DNA of 64,000 bases from Liolophura sinensis (GCF_032854445.1 NC_088300.1:8620001-8684000), one strand, 5' to 3'; shown: positions 46,146 to 58,284, counted from the stretch's first letter. Numbers and translations: made by a program. The notes: generated by a model not told the origin, from the letters alone.

Positions 46146-46235
46146 CAGCCATACATGGCCAAGGTCCTTAGGTTTCCCCTGAGGACAGTGGGTGAGTGAA
46201 GTGTGGGTGGTGGAACTTGACAGCCATACATGATG
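46086..46235. repeat. AFTPH: 75-bp tandem duplication across the AFTPH stop codon
   Basis: Copies start at AAGGTCCTTA in 46086 and 46161, sharing GTTTCCCCTGAGGACAGTG and GTGGGTGGTGGAACTTGACA. Copy 1 holds the last 19 codons and the TGA; copy 2 falls in the 3' UTR. Confidence 0.9.
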
Positions 46236-46439
46236 CCAACCAGATGCCAAACTGGGATTTGGGTGGTGAGAAACTGGAACTTTGGGGAGGGACAGACAAA
46301 ACATGAGAACTTTGGCACATCAGAATGATGTCCTACCCCCTGAGCTACATGTTTGAGACTAGGGACTGGACATTTAACCATAGAACTACATGAAGAGGGT
46401 CTTTTACTGTAAAAGTGTCCATGGGAAGCATACAACAGA

Positions 46440-46600
46440 GGAAGACTTGTTAGAGTTACAGGAGGAAGACAGCCTTACAGAAGGAAGACTTAGTCTAATA
46501 CAGAAAACAGTTTCAGCATTACAGAAGGCTGTCTTAGCTTTACAGACGGCAGACTTGGCCTTACAGAAGGCAGTCTTAGTCTAATACAAAAACAGTTTTA
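46440..46600. repeat. About 30-bp degenerate tandem repeat in the AFTPH 3' region
   Basis: Five or so units with TTACAGAAGGCAGTCTTAG and variants. The 64-codon frame (LQKAVLALQTADLALQKA) reads the repeat and is not a gene. Confidence 0.7.
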
Positions 46601-49600
46601 GCCAGAAATTGTCTCAGCTTTCATGGATGCAAACATATTGGATTTATTCAGAGCTCTGTAGATATTAAATGTGAAGGCTAAAATTGCCTTTTGAAGGTGA
46701 AGTATAAAGAAAATTTCAGAAAACTCTACTTGAGAAGTGCCAATGTTTGGACTCCTGCTGTAGTATGTTTTGTCTGCAGTGCTGGAATCTTTATCTCATT
46801 CTAACAGATTTACCATTGCACCTTTGTCTGGCCACAATATCACCAGGTTTTTCTGTTAAATTTAATCCCAAAACACAAGATCATTTATTTTCCAATTTGG
46901 ACTCAGGTCTTCAAGATTGAATATACATAATTTGTCCACAACAATTGTGCATGTGAAATCAAATTGTGATGATTATTGCAACATCAGAGATATAGCATAA
47001 ATTTCTCAGGGTCACAAATTTAACGTAATTATTGCCACAAAAGCTATATATAAAATCTATAATATAAAATGTCATTTTGGAAAAAAAATTTAAAAACTAA
47101 CAAACTCACATTTAAGATAAACCATTGTTAACAAAAGTTACTCTTGATTATTCAATCTGCAGTGGGGTCAGTTTCTTGTCTGTATATTGAAATTTGGATG
47201 TTAGAGATGTGGTTCTGTGTTGAGTCATTTAAGAAGCCTGAACATGTAAGCTGTTTCCCCCTGTCTTAGGCTTTGTCTAATTCACATGAGTATTGATATT
47301 TATACATAAATCCATCTTCACATTTGCATGAACAGTTTTAATATGTATATTTCAGATTTTGCTCTACTTTTCTATGTATGCATACTATCTTCTATAAATT
47401 TCACTTCTGTAGTTAATTCTAGTCAATTGATTTACATCAGCACACCAGGGAGAAATGAGCCTTGTGGGGTACTGGTTATTCTCTGTGTCAGTCAGTTATC
47501 AGTCAGATTATCAACCCCTGATCTGTGTGACTATCTGCTAATATTAAGTCTGTTTTCATGATTGTTTCTCTGAGGCTTTTTCCAGGAGTAATTATTTCAG
47601 GCTTTGTGGTTTAAGTGCCTGCTTTATTGTCTTGTTCACTTCAGTACTCTGCACTTGTACGTGTAACATTCAGTGAAAATTAACCAAAATAGTAAAAATG
47701 TTATCATAAACTCATGTAGTAAACGTTATATTAATATAAAACTGGTAAGAATGTTGATATTATGAACCTATGTACCAATGTGTATATACACGTATGCTCT
47801 AGAAATTCCATAAAACCATATTTTATTTAGATGATCGAATACGGACAATTATATAACTTGCACTTCTTACAGACCCTGCTAGGGAATTGAAACTAATCTC
47901 AAAAATTTACTTCATACACATATAGATGGCTTCAAGGTGGTGGCCTTACTTATTTAAAGGATTGTTTTTTTGTTTTTTTTTTTCGTTTTTTTCCTCATTA
48001 AATTTGTCAGATTTGAGATGCAGTTTTTAATCTGAAACAGGATAACATCATATGACACATTTACTGTGCTTGAGCCTGGAATCATTCACGTGGAGGCTGA
48101 CTGGAGTATGTAAAGTTGCAGATGGACCAGATCACATGTATCACGTGTATATGATACTTGTAGATCTAACAGATCACTTTTCACGATGTGTGCCAGCCAA
48201 ACTCCTTAACCCCATTGTGTAATAGAATTATTAAAGCAGAACTCAATTTCTTCACCCAGTTAATAGTGTTTCGGGTATCAAAATGTCATACCTGCAGTGG
48301 TTCATATCAAAAAATTGATAGAAATGTAATCTGATCAGCTCACTTTATCACCTCATGCTTTTGTTAAATGTGAAAAAAGTGAGCAGTTACATTATTACAC
48401 TTTGCCAGGGATGGAATTGGCCAGAAGATGGAGAGCTCACCTATTAGTGTTAAGTATGGCAGTTAATGTAGTCCGAGATTGTGTTCCCGTATACTTGTAT
48501 ACTTGACAAAAAAACCTCTGCTGAATTTTTGTGTTGTATAAAATACATGAATCATCAGGGAAATCCTTGGCATCAGATGTAAATGAACTAAGAGATATGA
48601 TATTACCAATCCAAATGTATATAGTTTTTCTTAAGGTTCAAAACTATTTAGCTATATAAACTATTTTTGAAGCAACCAGAATTTCAGAATTATAACTGGA
48701 TATGTGTGTGTGTCCGTCTGTAAATTAAGGAGAAGATTGGTAGAGATGATGTCATTGTATTATGTGGCAAGGCCTGTATTGTAAGAAAGATGTATAAATA
48801 TGTATAAACTCCTGATGTGTATATACATGTGTAGTACAGTCTGCTGATGTACCCATTGCTGTTAGACGAGCATACATGTACACTATATTTGTGTCATTTT
48901 ATGATTTTGCTGCTAGGGTGTAGGAAACCATCATGCTAATATAATTACGTTATATCTTTATTTAAAACAAATTATAGAACAGTCCAGTTTCTATTTACTG
49001 AAATTTTAATTTCCTTCCCACATTCCGTAATGTCAGAATTGCTTCAGATCTAGAAAATAATTTCAAAATGGTCTTTATATGTGTAGTGTGAAATTAAATG
49101 GAAAATTATTGCTAAATCTCTTATTTTAATGCTACTTTGGATTTTTTACAGTGTGAAGTCACTGTGACATTTTAAATGATTTGGAATGGAATATTTTAAT
49201 CTCGTATAATTATGAATACCATTCAGTTTATAACATCATACTTTTTGACCTGCTGATGGCAAGATTTCTTTTTGGCTTGCTTTATCTATTTTCTTTTCAT
49301 CCTCTATTTAAGTTATTACTCTGCCTCTTAGAATTCATGATATGCACTAAGTGCTATGTGGGTTGTTTTAAACTGTCAATTAGTTCTCCTTTTGTGTACT
49401 TCCTCATGTTAAATCATCAGAATTTTGCCATCTACTTTTTAATGTTCGATAACTTATAGGTTATATTTTCCTGAGTTCTGTTTCTTTCATGTGTGGTTTT
49501 TTGCTTAAGTGACATTTAGCTGCCAGGCCTATTGCCTGTTCCTATGACAATAATCCAGTTGATGTCAGAGGGGACGGCTGAGGGCCAAATGATGGCCTGT

Positions 49601-50090
49601 CAATTTGAGATACAAGGACGCTTATACCCCGTGTCGTCCCATGTCAGAGGTGCATCCATCAAGTGGGTGTTTTGAGCTCTCTCCATTCTTTTACTCTTTT
49701 GTTTCGGGTGTTGTGTAACACATTATTAGCTGATAAGCTGATAATCAGACAGTTGGCATAGAAGTGGATTGTTGTGTCCCATGCAATAGATATGTACTTG
49801 TGTGACATCACAAGCTTGAAGCAAGATGTACATGTATTTACTCAAATGAAACTAAATAAAAGTTATTCAAAGGTACTGTAGTTTGTTTCTTGACATTTAT
49901 CATTTTTAAAAAAACGTTGGATTCTAAAACTTTCATTATTTTGTATGACCAGTATTTTGAGGTAGTAAAGACAAGGAAAACACTGACTTCGTGTAGATGT
50001 TTTAAAACAGGGCTATTTAAAGTGTGTATGATATTGCCATGTCAGAACGGACACCTGGTTTGTGGATACCTGGTTGCGTTTGTCCCATCA
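46601..50090. other. AT-rich 3' flank of AFTPH
   Basis: No gene is recognised. The first canonical AATAAA I see downstream of AFTPH is at 49855-49860 (ATTAAA occurs earlier near 47997 and 48228). The true 3' end is therefore uncertain. Confidence 0.45.
49855..49860 (+). terminator. AFTPH: Candidate AFTPH polyadenylation signal
   Basis: AATAAA, 3.7 kb after the stop codon. Long 3' UTRs are usual for trafficking genes, but an earlier variant signal could be used instead. Confidence 0.3.
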
Positions 50091-50099
50091 CACAATAAT

Positions 50100-50760
50100 G
50101 GAATACAATGTGCTGTTCCTCGTATGATGTTCCAGCGATCTGGTGTCCTCCGTATGATATCCCTGTATTCTGGTGCCCCCCCCGCCCAGCCTCTTTTGAT
50201 ATCCCTGCGGTCTTGTGTCCTCAGTATAATATCAATATAGTCTGTCGTCCTCCGCAAGATATCGGTACAGTCTGATGTCCTCGGTATGGGTTGCTTGCAA
50301 TCTGGCGTCCTCCGCATGGTATCCCTCTGGCTTGGTGTCCTCCACATGATGCCACTGCAATTGATATAATTGCAGTCTGGTGTCTACCGTATGATACCCT
50401 ACAGTCTAGTGTCTTCCGCATGACACCCCATGCAGTCTGGTGTCCTCCACATATCTCCCTGTAGTGTGGTGTCCTTCCTATGATGCCCCTGCAGCCAGGT
50501 GTTTTCCTAATGATATTCCTGTAGTCTGGTGTCATCTGTATGACACCCCATGCAATCTGGTGTCCTCTGCATAATATCCTTGTAGTCTGGCGTCCTCCGC
50601 CAGATATCACTGCAATCTGATGCCTTTCGCATGACATACCAGTAGTCTGATGTTCTCCGCAAAGATATCACTGTTGCCTGGTGCCTTCCGCATGATATGC
50701 CTGTAGTCTGGTGTCCTCTGCAAAGATATATCACTGCAGTCTAGTTTCTTCCTTCGTTAG
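50100..50760. repeat. About 30-bp minisatellite, about 21 units
   Basis: Units such as GTCTGGTGTCCTCCGCATGA followed by TATCCCTGTA. Minus-strand open frames of 75-138 codons (RRTPD/GHQT repeats) are repeat-encoded. Confidence 0.88.
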
Positions 50761-50959
50761 GTGTTCATGCAGTCATGCACCATTGTAAATACGTCGACAT
50801 TGCTTACGACTTTATGAAAGGTGAATCGTAGAGACATGACTTTGATATATGACACTGAGATACGACCTTGAGATTTTACCTTGAGATATTGATGAAAAGC
50901 GACATTAAGTAGAAGGACACTAAACTAGAATTTTTTCCTAAGTATGTGTTCTTATCGTT

Positions 50960-51270
50960 TGCTTTCAGAAGTATTTAGTGCTATTTGTTTTCTGAAGTAT
51001 TTCTTAGTTGCTTCCCGAGGTCAATTTCATTGCGTTTATCCAAAGTAATTGTTGCTTTCAGTTGTTTTTCAAATTATTTATTGTCATTGATTATTTTACG
51101 AATTACTAGTTTTTATCACTTTCTTTTGGAAGTATTTGATGTCGTCATTTTCTTTTTAAAGTATTTTAAATTCATCAGCAGCTTTCCGAAGCATTCGAAT
51201 GTCACCATTTTTTTTCTCCGCAGTATTTTTTGTCATCATTTGTTTTTCAAAGTATTTTCTGTGGCATGTT
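50960..51270. repeat. About 35-bp degenerate T-rich repeat
   Basis: GAAGTATTT/AAAGTATTT and TCATCATTTGTTTTTC phrases recur about eight times. Strongly pyrimidine-biased on the plus strand. Confidence 0.65.
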
Positions 51271-51279
51271 ACTGAAAAA

Positions 51280-52200
51280 ACAAGTTCCTAGATCACGTTA
51301 CATAAAAAGTTGATGTTGATTGTAAGTTTTTGGGTTTATGTACAGAAGTCGCTACAGAATTTATGGCATATTATTGTGTAACATGTTACGTACGGCGACA
51401 ATACTCCATGTACACCGCTTTAACGACCATTATTATTAACAAACTATTCTTTTAAGTACGATTTCAATGATACTATAACGATGGCCTAGCTGTGAAATGA
51501 TATTAACATAGCTCGGTGGGTGAGTGATGAAAGTGACAAAGCCTTACCGCACGGGGTGTGAGTGGGGGGAAATAAAATTGCTTAATTAATCTACTCGTAA
51601 GTCTTATATCTAATGCACGTGCCTCCATTTCACCAAGGCATGCCAAAAGTATTGGTGCGTCGAATTTGGATTGCCATGGTAACGTGAAAACAGCGACCGG
51701 TTGAACCCGGCTTGTTTACCTTCGGGGTCTTATTCCAAAGCTAAGCCATATAACACAAAGCTAAGCATGGCCGTGTAGAATTGGCATACATTAACTAGGA
51801 AAAAGTATAAAAGTCCAATCGATAACAATATCAATGTTATCATCATTAAAGCTAATGGCTGCCCCTGTCTCCAGTTTCTCATCTCTGCTCGTCCAGGCAT
51901 GCTGTACAAAAGACTAATTACGATACGGCATTCTCTCGATGGCATTTCATCTGGACAGAAGCACGGCGACATCACACACCTGCTGTAGCCACCACTGCAT
52001 GAAGGCCGTCCCAACATCTGGTGTCCGCTCTGCGGCCAGTCAACACCCACTCTTGTCATATTACGCCGGTGTTTGTTTTCAGTGGAAGTTCATTATTCTG
52101 ACAACGAGAGTGAGAATCTGGTCAGTCGAGACCACACAACGCGCCCAGGCGTAAAGCTCCATGTTTACCCAACCTCAGTCAGCCACCGGGAAGCCTGCTG
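51280..52200. other. 5' flank of the single-exon gene
   Basis: No gene is recognised. The 110-codon minus-strand frame at 51730-52059 has no domain signature. Confidence 0.4.
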
Positions 52201-52208
52201 TATATAAG
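52201..52208 (+). promoter_or_regulatory. TATA box of the single-exon gene
   Basis: TATATAAG, 166 bases before the ATG at 52367. A start of transcription about 30 bases downstream would give a leader of roughly 135 bases. There is no intron between box and ORF. Confidence 0.6.
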
Positions 52209-52366
52209 CTTCAGAACACTTTGTCGTGTGATCAGATGTATCAGACACTACCCAATGGTCGCAGTCAGGTAGTCAATAGACAGTAGACAACGTAGAAAAT
52301 TGTATCATAGAAACGTAGACCTTGAATAATCTTGACGGTTTTGACTATCAGTGCTGCCCCTTTCAC

Positions 52367-53974
52367 ATGAATCGGAAATTCAAGACCAGTTTGTCGGAAG
52401 AAAGACTGTTGGTGCCTGACTCCTCTTCGGCACTGTTTACGAACAAGGGTTTGTCGCAGTCGTTCACCACCGACACCGACATGTCCCAGTTAATGAGAAT
52501 GCGAAAAAAACGGCGACTCCCGCCAATTTTGTTTCGTCGTCGACAAAACCGACAGCGAAACTTTTGGCCCACTTATCGCGGTGCCATAGAGTGGCTAAGG
52601 AAGAGAGAGGCAGATCTGAACACTGCCATTGGACTTTTAGAGCTGTACCCAAATCTCATCCAAGAGTCACCGCTAGATGGTCTTTGGGAGTTTTTGCGCC
52701 CTCTGCTTTCACAGTTAACGTTTCATCAAACCGTGATGAAAAAAGACGCCTTTCATCCAGCCAGCTCTGGAACCAGCGCGGACAACAAACCGGTGCCGGG
52801 CAGCCACAACGTGCCTTCTATTTCGGTGACCACTCCGGCAGGCCATCCGACCAGCAGCCCTCAGGAAGCAGATGGTCAGTTAGCGTACATATGCGGCAAA
52901 AATAGGCTATTGATGGACACGCTTTCTCAAAATATTACACCCTTTCTTTTCACGAAGACGGATTTGGGAACAGTTCCTTCAAAAGGCTGGTTACCTCTCG
53001 ACACAACAGCAGACATCTTACGGAGTAAACTTTTTATTTTCGCGTTTTCAGAGAACTCCATCAATGATCTGGATACGGTGAAGAAACTTCGTCTGGCACA
53101 CACACATGCTGTTCCTGTGCTGTATGTCCGAGAAGAGAATTTCACCCTGCCCAAACCTCTCCCAGATTTCCTCTTTAATAAAAACATTAATGACGATATG
53201 ATCTTATCACGCGAAAACTCTGGCATGTCCTCCAGGGCACGCTCTGTGTCGCCTTTTGTTTCTGAAGGGAAAATGAAAAGTCACGGCGATAGACGACATC
53301 TTCTCCGGACACCTTTATCCAAATCCAGTCCCCGAGCACAGAGCAGCAGGTTTCGCAAGAAGTCCACGGAAGAGAAAGCTTCGAATATTGGGATGCAAAT
53401 CATGGAAGGTTTCCGACAGGCTCTTGTTTACGATGGGAACAATTCTGATGCCTTCAACAAAACGTTGCTCGAAAATCTGTCGCGCTTGCTCGGACAATCA
53501 TTTGAAATGTGTCGTGAAGTGCCAAAGACGAGTTCCAAATCGGACAGTTTGTCGGTGAACCATGTCCCAGGAGACATAACCCCAGGGATATCTCACCACC
53601 TGAAGGTGCCCAGTTCCAGGGGAAGTTTGTCAGGGGACGATGAAAGCTATACCATGTCAGAGTACGGCAGTTATGACGAGGGACTGGATCAGGTATTTGA
53701 CGACGATTTGGACAACGTTAGTGATTGGGGTATCCCCGAGATAGACAGTGGATTGTCTAGCCCCCTGGAGAAGGAAACAACGTACGTCGTATATCCTGCA
53801 GCAGAGACTCGTACATCCGATGATGGACCCCGGATGGTTCGCTGGCCTCCAAAGTCCACGGACACCCCACGTGCTTACGGTGATGTCGATAGCTTCAACC
53901 CTTTCTTCGACTCGCCAATTGGATTCGAAGATGTGAACTTTGACATTGTTTTGGATTCCGACTCTCCAATCTGA
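52367..53974 (+). CDS. Uncharacterised single-exon protein, 535 aa, TIR-like segment and acidic tail
   Basis: I do not recognise this gene. The ATG at 52367 (MNRKFKTSLSEERLL) is the first ATG; an in-frame TTG 15 codons earlier is not a start. Residues 44-64 are strongly basic (RMRKKRR, FRRRQNRQR), bipartite-NLS-like. Residues 72-120 look helical (GAIEWLRKREADLN, LWEFLRPLLSQL). Residues 220-260, SKLFIFAFSENSI, then LRLAHTHAVPVLYVRE, have the alternating strand/helix pattern of TIR or other Rossmann-like folds, but no catalytic Glu can be assigned. Residues 300-350 are Ser/Arg-rich; a short helical part (IGMQIMEGFRQAL) follows; 430-475 are acidic (DDESYTMSEYGSYDEG) and the end is SFNPFFDSPIGFEDV. 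No signal peptide or membrane segment. Length, coding bias and the TATA box argue it is real. An immune or stress adaptor is possible but speculative. Confidence 0.78.
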   Translation: MNRKFKTSLSEERLLVPDSSSALFTNKGLSQSFTTDTDMSQLMRMRKKRRLPPILFRRRQNRQRNFWPTYRGAIEWLRKREADLNTAIGLLELYPNLIQESPLDGLWEFLRPLLSQLTFHQTVMKKDAFHPASSGTSADNKPVPGSHNVPSISVTTPAGHPTSSPQEADGQLAYICGKNRLLMDTLSQNITPFLFTKTDLGTVPSKGWLPLDTTADILRSKLFIFAFSENSINDLDTVKKLRLAHTHAVPVLYVREENFTLPKPLPDFLFNKNINDDMILSRENSGMSSRARSVSPFVSEGKMKSHGDRRHLLRTPLSKSSPRAQSSRFRKKSTEEKASNIGMQIMEGFRQALVYDGNNSDAFNKTLLENLSRLLGQSFEMCREVPKTSSKSDSLSVNHVPGDITPGISHHLKVPSSRGSLSGDDESYTMSEYGSYDEGLDQVFDDDLDNVSDWGIPEIDSGLSSPLEKETTYVVYPAAETRTSDDGPRMVRWPPKSTDTPRAYGDVDSFNPFFDSPIGFEDVNFDIVLDSDSPI

Positions 53975-54059
53975 CTTGAACTCCTTTGATAGGGCTTTGC
54001 TATGGACAGAAGTAAGCGTAAATACACTGACAGAAAGATGTCTGTCCATCGTCAATGAC

Positions 54060-54450
54060 CTTCATACAAAATATATAACTTCTGTCATTCATGCGATGAG
54101 GCTTTGAGCCTTTGGGTGTGATATGCGGTTGTAGATCATATTTAGTTTTGTTTGTGTGATATCTGTTCGTGATGGGATACCAAAAGTATGTACCTTCTGG
54201 CATGCATAACATTAAGTTCCAAGCCTTTGGCTGTGATTTGTATCTGTAGATATTTTCTTTATAGTTTACATAATGTCTGTTAGTCGCGGGACATCAATAA
54301 TATATATTTTCTGTCATTCATAAAATAAGGCTTCATTCATAAAATAAGGCTTTAAGGATGTCACTGTGATTTGGAGTTACATATTATTTTCTATATTGCA
54401 TGTAAGATGGCGGGGCACCAAGTATACTGTCATATGTTTGCTGTGCCATC
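54060..54450. repeat. About 120-bp degenerate repeat in the 3' UTR region
   Basis: Three to four loose copies with TTCTGTCATTCAT or GGCATGCAT, AAGGCTTTRAG/CCTTTGG, CTGTGATTTG and GTAGAT-TTT landmarks. Likely transcribed as part of the single-exon gene's 3' UTR. Confidence 0.55.
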
Positions 54451-54978
54451 CTATATAAACCTTGTTAAGACCGGATGTGGCACCTCAAGCTTGACCTGTC
54501 CAGTTCTGGCCCCATAGATATGTTACTCCATATTAAGATAAGGACACTCTACCTGCAAAATAGCTTAGTCTTACACATTCGGAATATACATAAAATGTGA
54601 ACTGTATGTCAAACTGTAAGTAAATATGGATACAATATTGAAGAAGTGGTGTTAATCCACAAGTATTCATTCTACGCCTTGCAGGTATAGAATAATTTAG
54701 TCGTAATTAATTGTACACGTAATTACACGTAAATACAGTATTTGTATCTAGATGTTTGTAGGTAACAATTTCTTAACTATACATTCCACCAGGTACAGCT
54801 GTACACCTTGTCTACTTTTATATTTTAAGCGTTTCAATGTATACCATCTTAAAAAATCAAAAGTGAGTGCTTTCAGTTTTTTTTTTGTACACGTATAACT
54901 TTGAAATCACTTTATTTTTTCAAATACGTTTCTTCAGATTATTGCAAGAAAAGTTGACTTTATGTATGTAGCTAGTAG

Positions 54979-54984
54979 AATAAA
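54979..54984 (+). terminator. Candidate polyadenylation signal of the single-exon gene
   Basis: AATAAA about 1.0 kb after the stop codon at 53972-53974. Confidence 0.4.
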
Positions 54985-55282
54985 ATTCTCATCTTTCCAC
55001 GTGCTCACTTCAGAACCAGGAATTCATCTACCCTGTTGTATTTTGGGGTGGTTACTCAGCATCAGCAGGAACTGCTACTGGGGCTATATATGGTAAACAT
55101 GGTAATTCCGGGTAAGTGGACAAAAGATTTCATTGCATCAGTTAATGCATGACCCATATCGCGTATATACCAAGATTCTCCAAGGCCTACACTAAAAGAA
55201 ATTGAGTGATACGTTTTTATCTCTGTATGTAACTACTTCACATCTTGATTTGAAATTTGCTGAATTATTGTTACATGTTTGC

Positions 55283-55400
55283 AAACTTCATATTTATTTC
55301 TTTATTTGATTATTGTTTATCGCCACCCTCGACAGTTTTTCACTTATACAATGGCGGTCAGTTTTATGGGTAGAGGTGCCTGGCGTAAACGACCGATATA
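55283..55400 (-). mobile_element. SINE family A, reverse, decayed
   Basis: TTTATTTCTTTATTTGATTA, then CACTTATACAATGGCGGTCA and TTTATGGGTAGAGG. Only the 3' half remains. Confidence 0.6.
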
Positions 55401-55924
55401 TAGCATGTTACTAACGAACATCTCCACATGTGACGCACAAATATATGCACACACCATACTGGTAGAAGACCCGTGATCATGTCTAATGTTAACGAACATT
55501 AGACAGCCCAAACGACCATTAGAGCATCGTACATTGCTTATCGTTTGACTGGGGTTGTTGGGGAGTTATAAATATTGCTACAGTGCAGGGCTATAGTCGT
55601 ATTCTGAGTCAGTCTCCCTTTAAATCAATTCATACTGGTTGTCTTTTTCGCTCTCAAATTCAAATAAGACTCTGGAATTTTCTTTTTCTCGTCAAAAGTC
55701 AAAGTTGAAATTAGATCACGGAGCACGTTAAAGTAGCCTCTGTTCCTGGATATGATACAAACAGCAGTAAGCTAACCCGGAGTAAACAAGTCATCAAAGG
55801 GAATAGTTGTGCAGGCCTATGTTATATAGAATTGTTGATCATGTACGTGGTCAACATCAACACAGGATTCATGTGGGCGATTCATCCAGACAGACATTTT
55901 AATGAACCTAAGTACAGCATCATG

Positions 55925-56150
55925 AGATCAGGATCTACCTCGGTGAGTGAGGCGCGGGACTCCTACTGGCGAGGCAAACGAGTAGCGGGATCTAGTACAG
56001 TGAGTGAGTTGCGGGGCTCCCAATGCCGAGGCAAACGAGTAGCGGGATCTAGTACAGTGAGTGAGGTGCGGGGCTCCCAATGCCGAGGCAAACGAGTAGC
56101 GGGATCTAGCACAGTGAGTGAGGTGCGGGGCTCTTAACAGCGAGGCGTAT
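55925..56150. repeat. 57-bp tandem repeat, 3-4 units
   Basis: GTGAGTGAGGTGCGGGGCTC, then CCAATGCCGAGGCAAACGAG and TAGCGGGATCTAGTACA. The period is 19 codons and stop-free, so an open frame of 101 codons (55832-56137) passes through it, with a VSEVRGSQCRGKRVAGSST peptide repeat. No start context or domain supports a gene. Confidence 0.85.
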
Positions 56151-56900
56151 GAGGTGCGGGGTGTGACTCACCGAGCGAGGTGTACTCCTAGGCTAACCAC
56201 ATGTGTTGCAATTCATATTGAAATAATTTACCCCTACTGATATAAATGTTTCAATAAGCGTTACAATTGTAACTCCTGATGAAGTAATTATTTAAAAATG
56301 CCTTGCAATGGCAACCCTTATTTGAAATATTACGGATTTTATCTCACGAATACAGATTTATAGGCCATGTTAACCATTATTACTTGCTTCCAATTTGGAC
56401 AGGATAATGGTCATTTTGTGCAAGCAGTTTTCCGGATTTCTTTCAAACGGTCTTACACATTGGAATAGAACTTGTTATAGGCTTTACCACAACACCTTAC
56501 ACATCAAGTTCTAGTTTCCTACCCTTACGTTCAGTTTGGACGAGGGTATAATTGTTCTTGAAAAAGGTTCATCGCAATGAATTCAAACATTCAAAACTTC
56601 AAAATTTCTATTTACCAGTCATTTTGGAGTACCGGACCCCTGCGTCCAATTAAAACACAATTATGGCCGTTTTTGTCCGAACCCTGTTTTCCGGCATTTT
56701 TGCCAAAACGGTCCATCGTGTTTCTCTTTTTGTTCGTGCAAGCTCTTATTGATTTGCGGTTGGGCAGGTTTTGTGTGACAGGGAGAATTCAATATTATAT
56801 CAAACTTCAGTGAAAAAAAATTAAGCAGCAGCAAAAAGTTGGTACAAACTCCATAGTCATAAAGATGTACAACTGGGTTACCACCTCCGTCCCTTCTCTA
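56151..56900. other. AT-rich spacer
   Basis: No gene seen. TCAATAAGCGTTACAATTGT at about 56251 recurs as TCAATAAGCGTTACAAGTGT near 57264 and in weaker form at 57176, so a short dispersed or flanking repeat is present. Confidence 0.4.
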
Positions 56901-56924
56901 ATCCCTCCAAAACTAAACACTCAA

Positions 56925-57015
56925 CCACCCGAACAACCACCCACCCAACCAAAAAACCCACCCACCAACATTAACACCCGACCAAAAAACCCACCCACTA
57001 ACATTAACACCAAAT
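56925..57015. repeat. C/A-skewed 34-bp duplication
   Basis: ACCAAAAAACCCACCCAC is present twice, each followed by AACATTAACACC. The minus strand is G-rich with GGTGGGTTTTTTGGT. Confidence 0.75.
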
Positions 57016-57304
57016 CCACCTCTCCCTGGTCCATGTTAATTAAAATAGAAAAGTTGCGAAGATTCGAAATTAACTGCACAAAAAAATGTCCTGAATTTAT
57101 CATGATTATTTCAGTAAGACACTTTATGTGCCATGCCAGAATTTGTGGATTGGTCTCAGTGAAATACACGTTTTAGTAAGCGTTGCACACGTAACCCTTA
57201 TCGAAATATTATGAAAAAATTTTCATTAAGGGTTATAATATTGAGCTTGATTCAATGACTGTTTCAATAAGCGTTACAAGTGTACCGCTTAGTGAAACAG
57301 CTTC

Positions 57305-57450
57305 ATCATTACTTTCTGTTGTCAGTTTAACCATTAACTTTTGTTGTCAGCATACGCATTAACTTGTGTTGTCAGTTTAACCATTGACTTCTGTTGACAG
57401 CTTAATCACTACTTTCTGTTGTCAGAATAACCATTATCTTTTGTTGTTAA
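57305..57450. repeat. About 28-bp tandem repeat
   Basis: About five units around TTCTGTTGTCAGTTTAACCA. Units are degenerate. Confidence 0.7.
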
Positions 57451-58284
57451 CGATGAATTTCGCTTTACTAACCAACCATTGTCACCAAGTACCGGTAAAT
57501 ATTGTCAGCATTGGAGCTGCAAATGTCCGAGTGTTTAATGTGCTTGTATGCCAGTTGATGGGGCACACGAGGTGCGGTTTCAAACTCGAAAAATAACAAG
57601 CGAAACGCTTGTGTGACCGTTTGTTAACATTCGTTGAAAGACACCGGATGAGACGTCCATGTGCATTAGTAACTTCCCAGAGGTCGGTGGTTTACGCAGG
57701 GTATTCCAGCTGCGTCCCCCAATAAGTGAAAAATTTTCAGTATTTCGATAATCAACAATCGAATAAAAAAAATGTTGTCAGCGTAGCCAACAATTTGCAT
57801 TAGTGTAAACTACAGTGTATAATAGCAGAATAGCAAGGCGCACCTCTTAGCTGTATTGACTGTTACATGCGTTTGTAATTCAGTGATGATAATTTATTCA
57901 TAATAGCGTGAGCAATATAAAAGATAGTAGATCGACTGAGTTAAGAGTAGTCGTGTGTTGTTGTCACCCAAGCATCCCCAGCTCCGTTATGTATGAGTTT
58001 GAACCTGTACTCAGAATGTACCCCGAAGCCCAATGAAAACCCATGGGAAACATCAATACCACATGTCTCTGGCCAGGTGATAATAATCCATATTTTCTCT
58101 TTGAGTGTCTCCTCGACTTGCACGTCCGTCGGTGAGTTAATTGCTGGGGAAAATAGACATTGTTAGCCTGCAAATTTGCAACCTTAATAAGCGAACATTC
58201 CGTTGGCCGCAATCACCATGGTGACGGGCTTAGGATATCTAACATATGCAGGTCTACGATGGCGTTAAATCTAAGCGTAAACTA

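Noticed and set aside
45860-46435. 191-codon minus-strand open frame
   Set aside because: Shadow of the last AFTPH exon and its 75-bp duplication; the peptide repeats because the DNA does.
50042-50734. Overlapping minus-strand open frames with RRTPD repeats
   Set aside because: Encoded by the 30-bp minisatellite; no other support.
52322-52366. 15-codon extension of the single-exon gene
   Set aside because: It would need a TTG start; the first ATG is at 52367.
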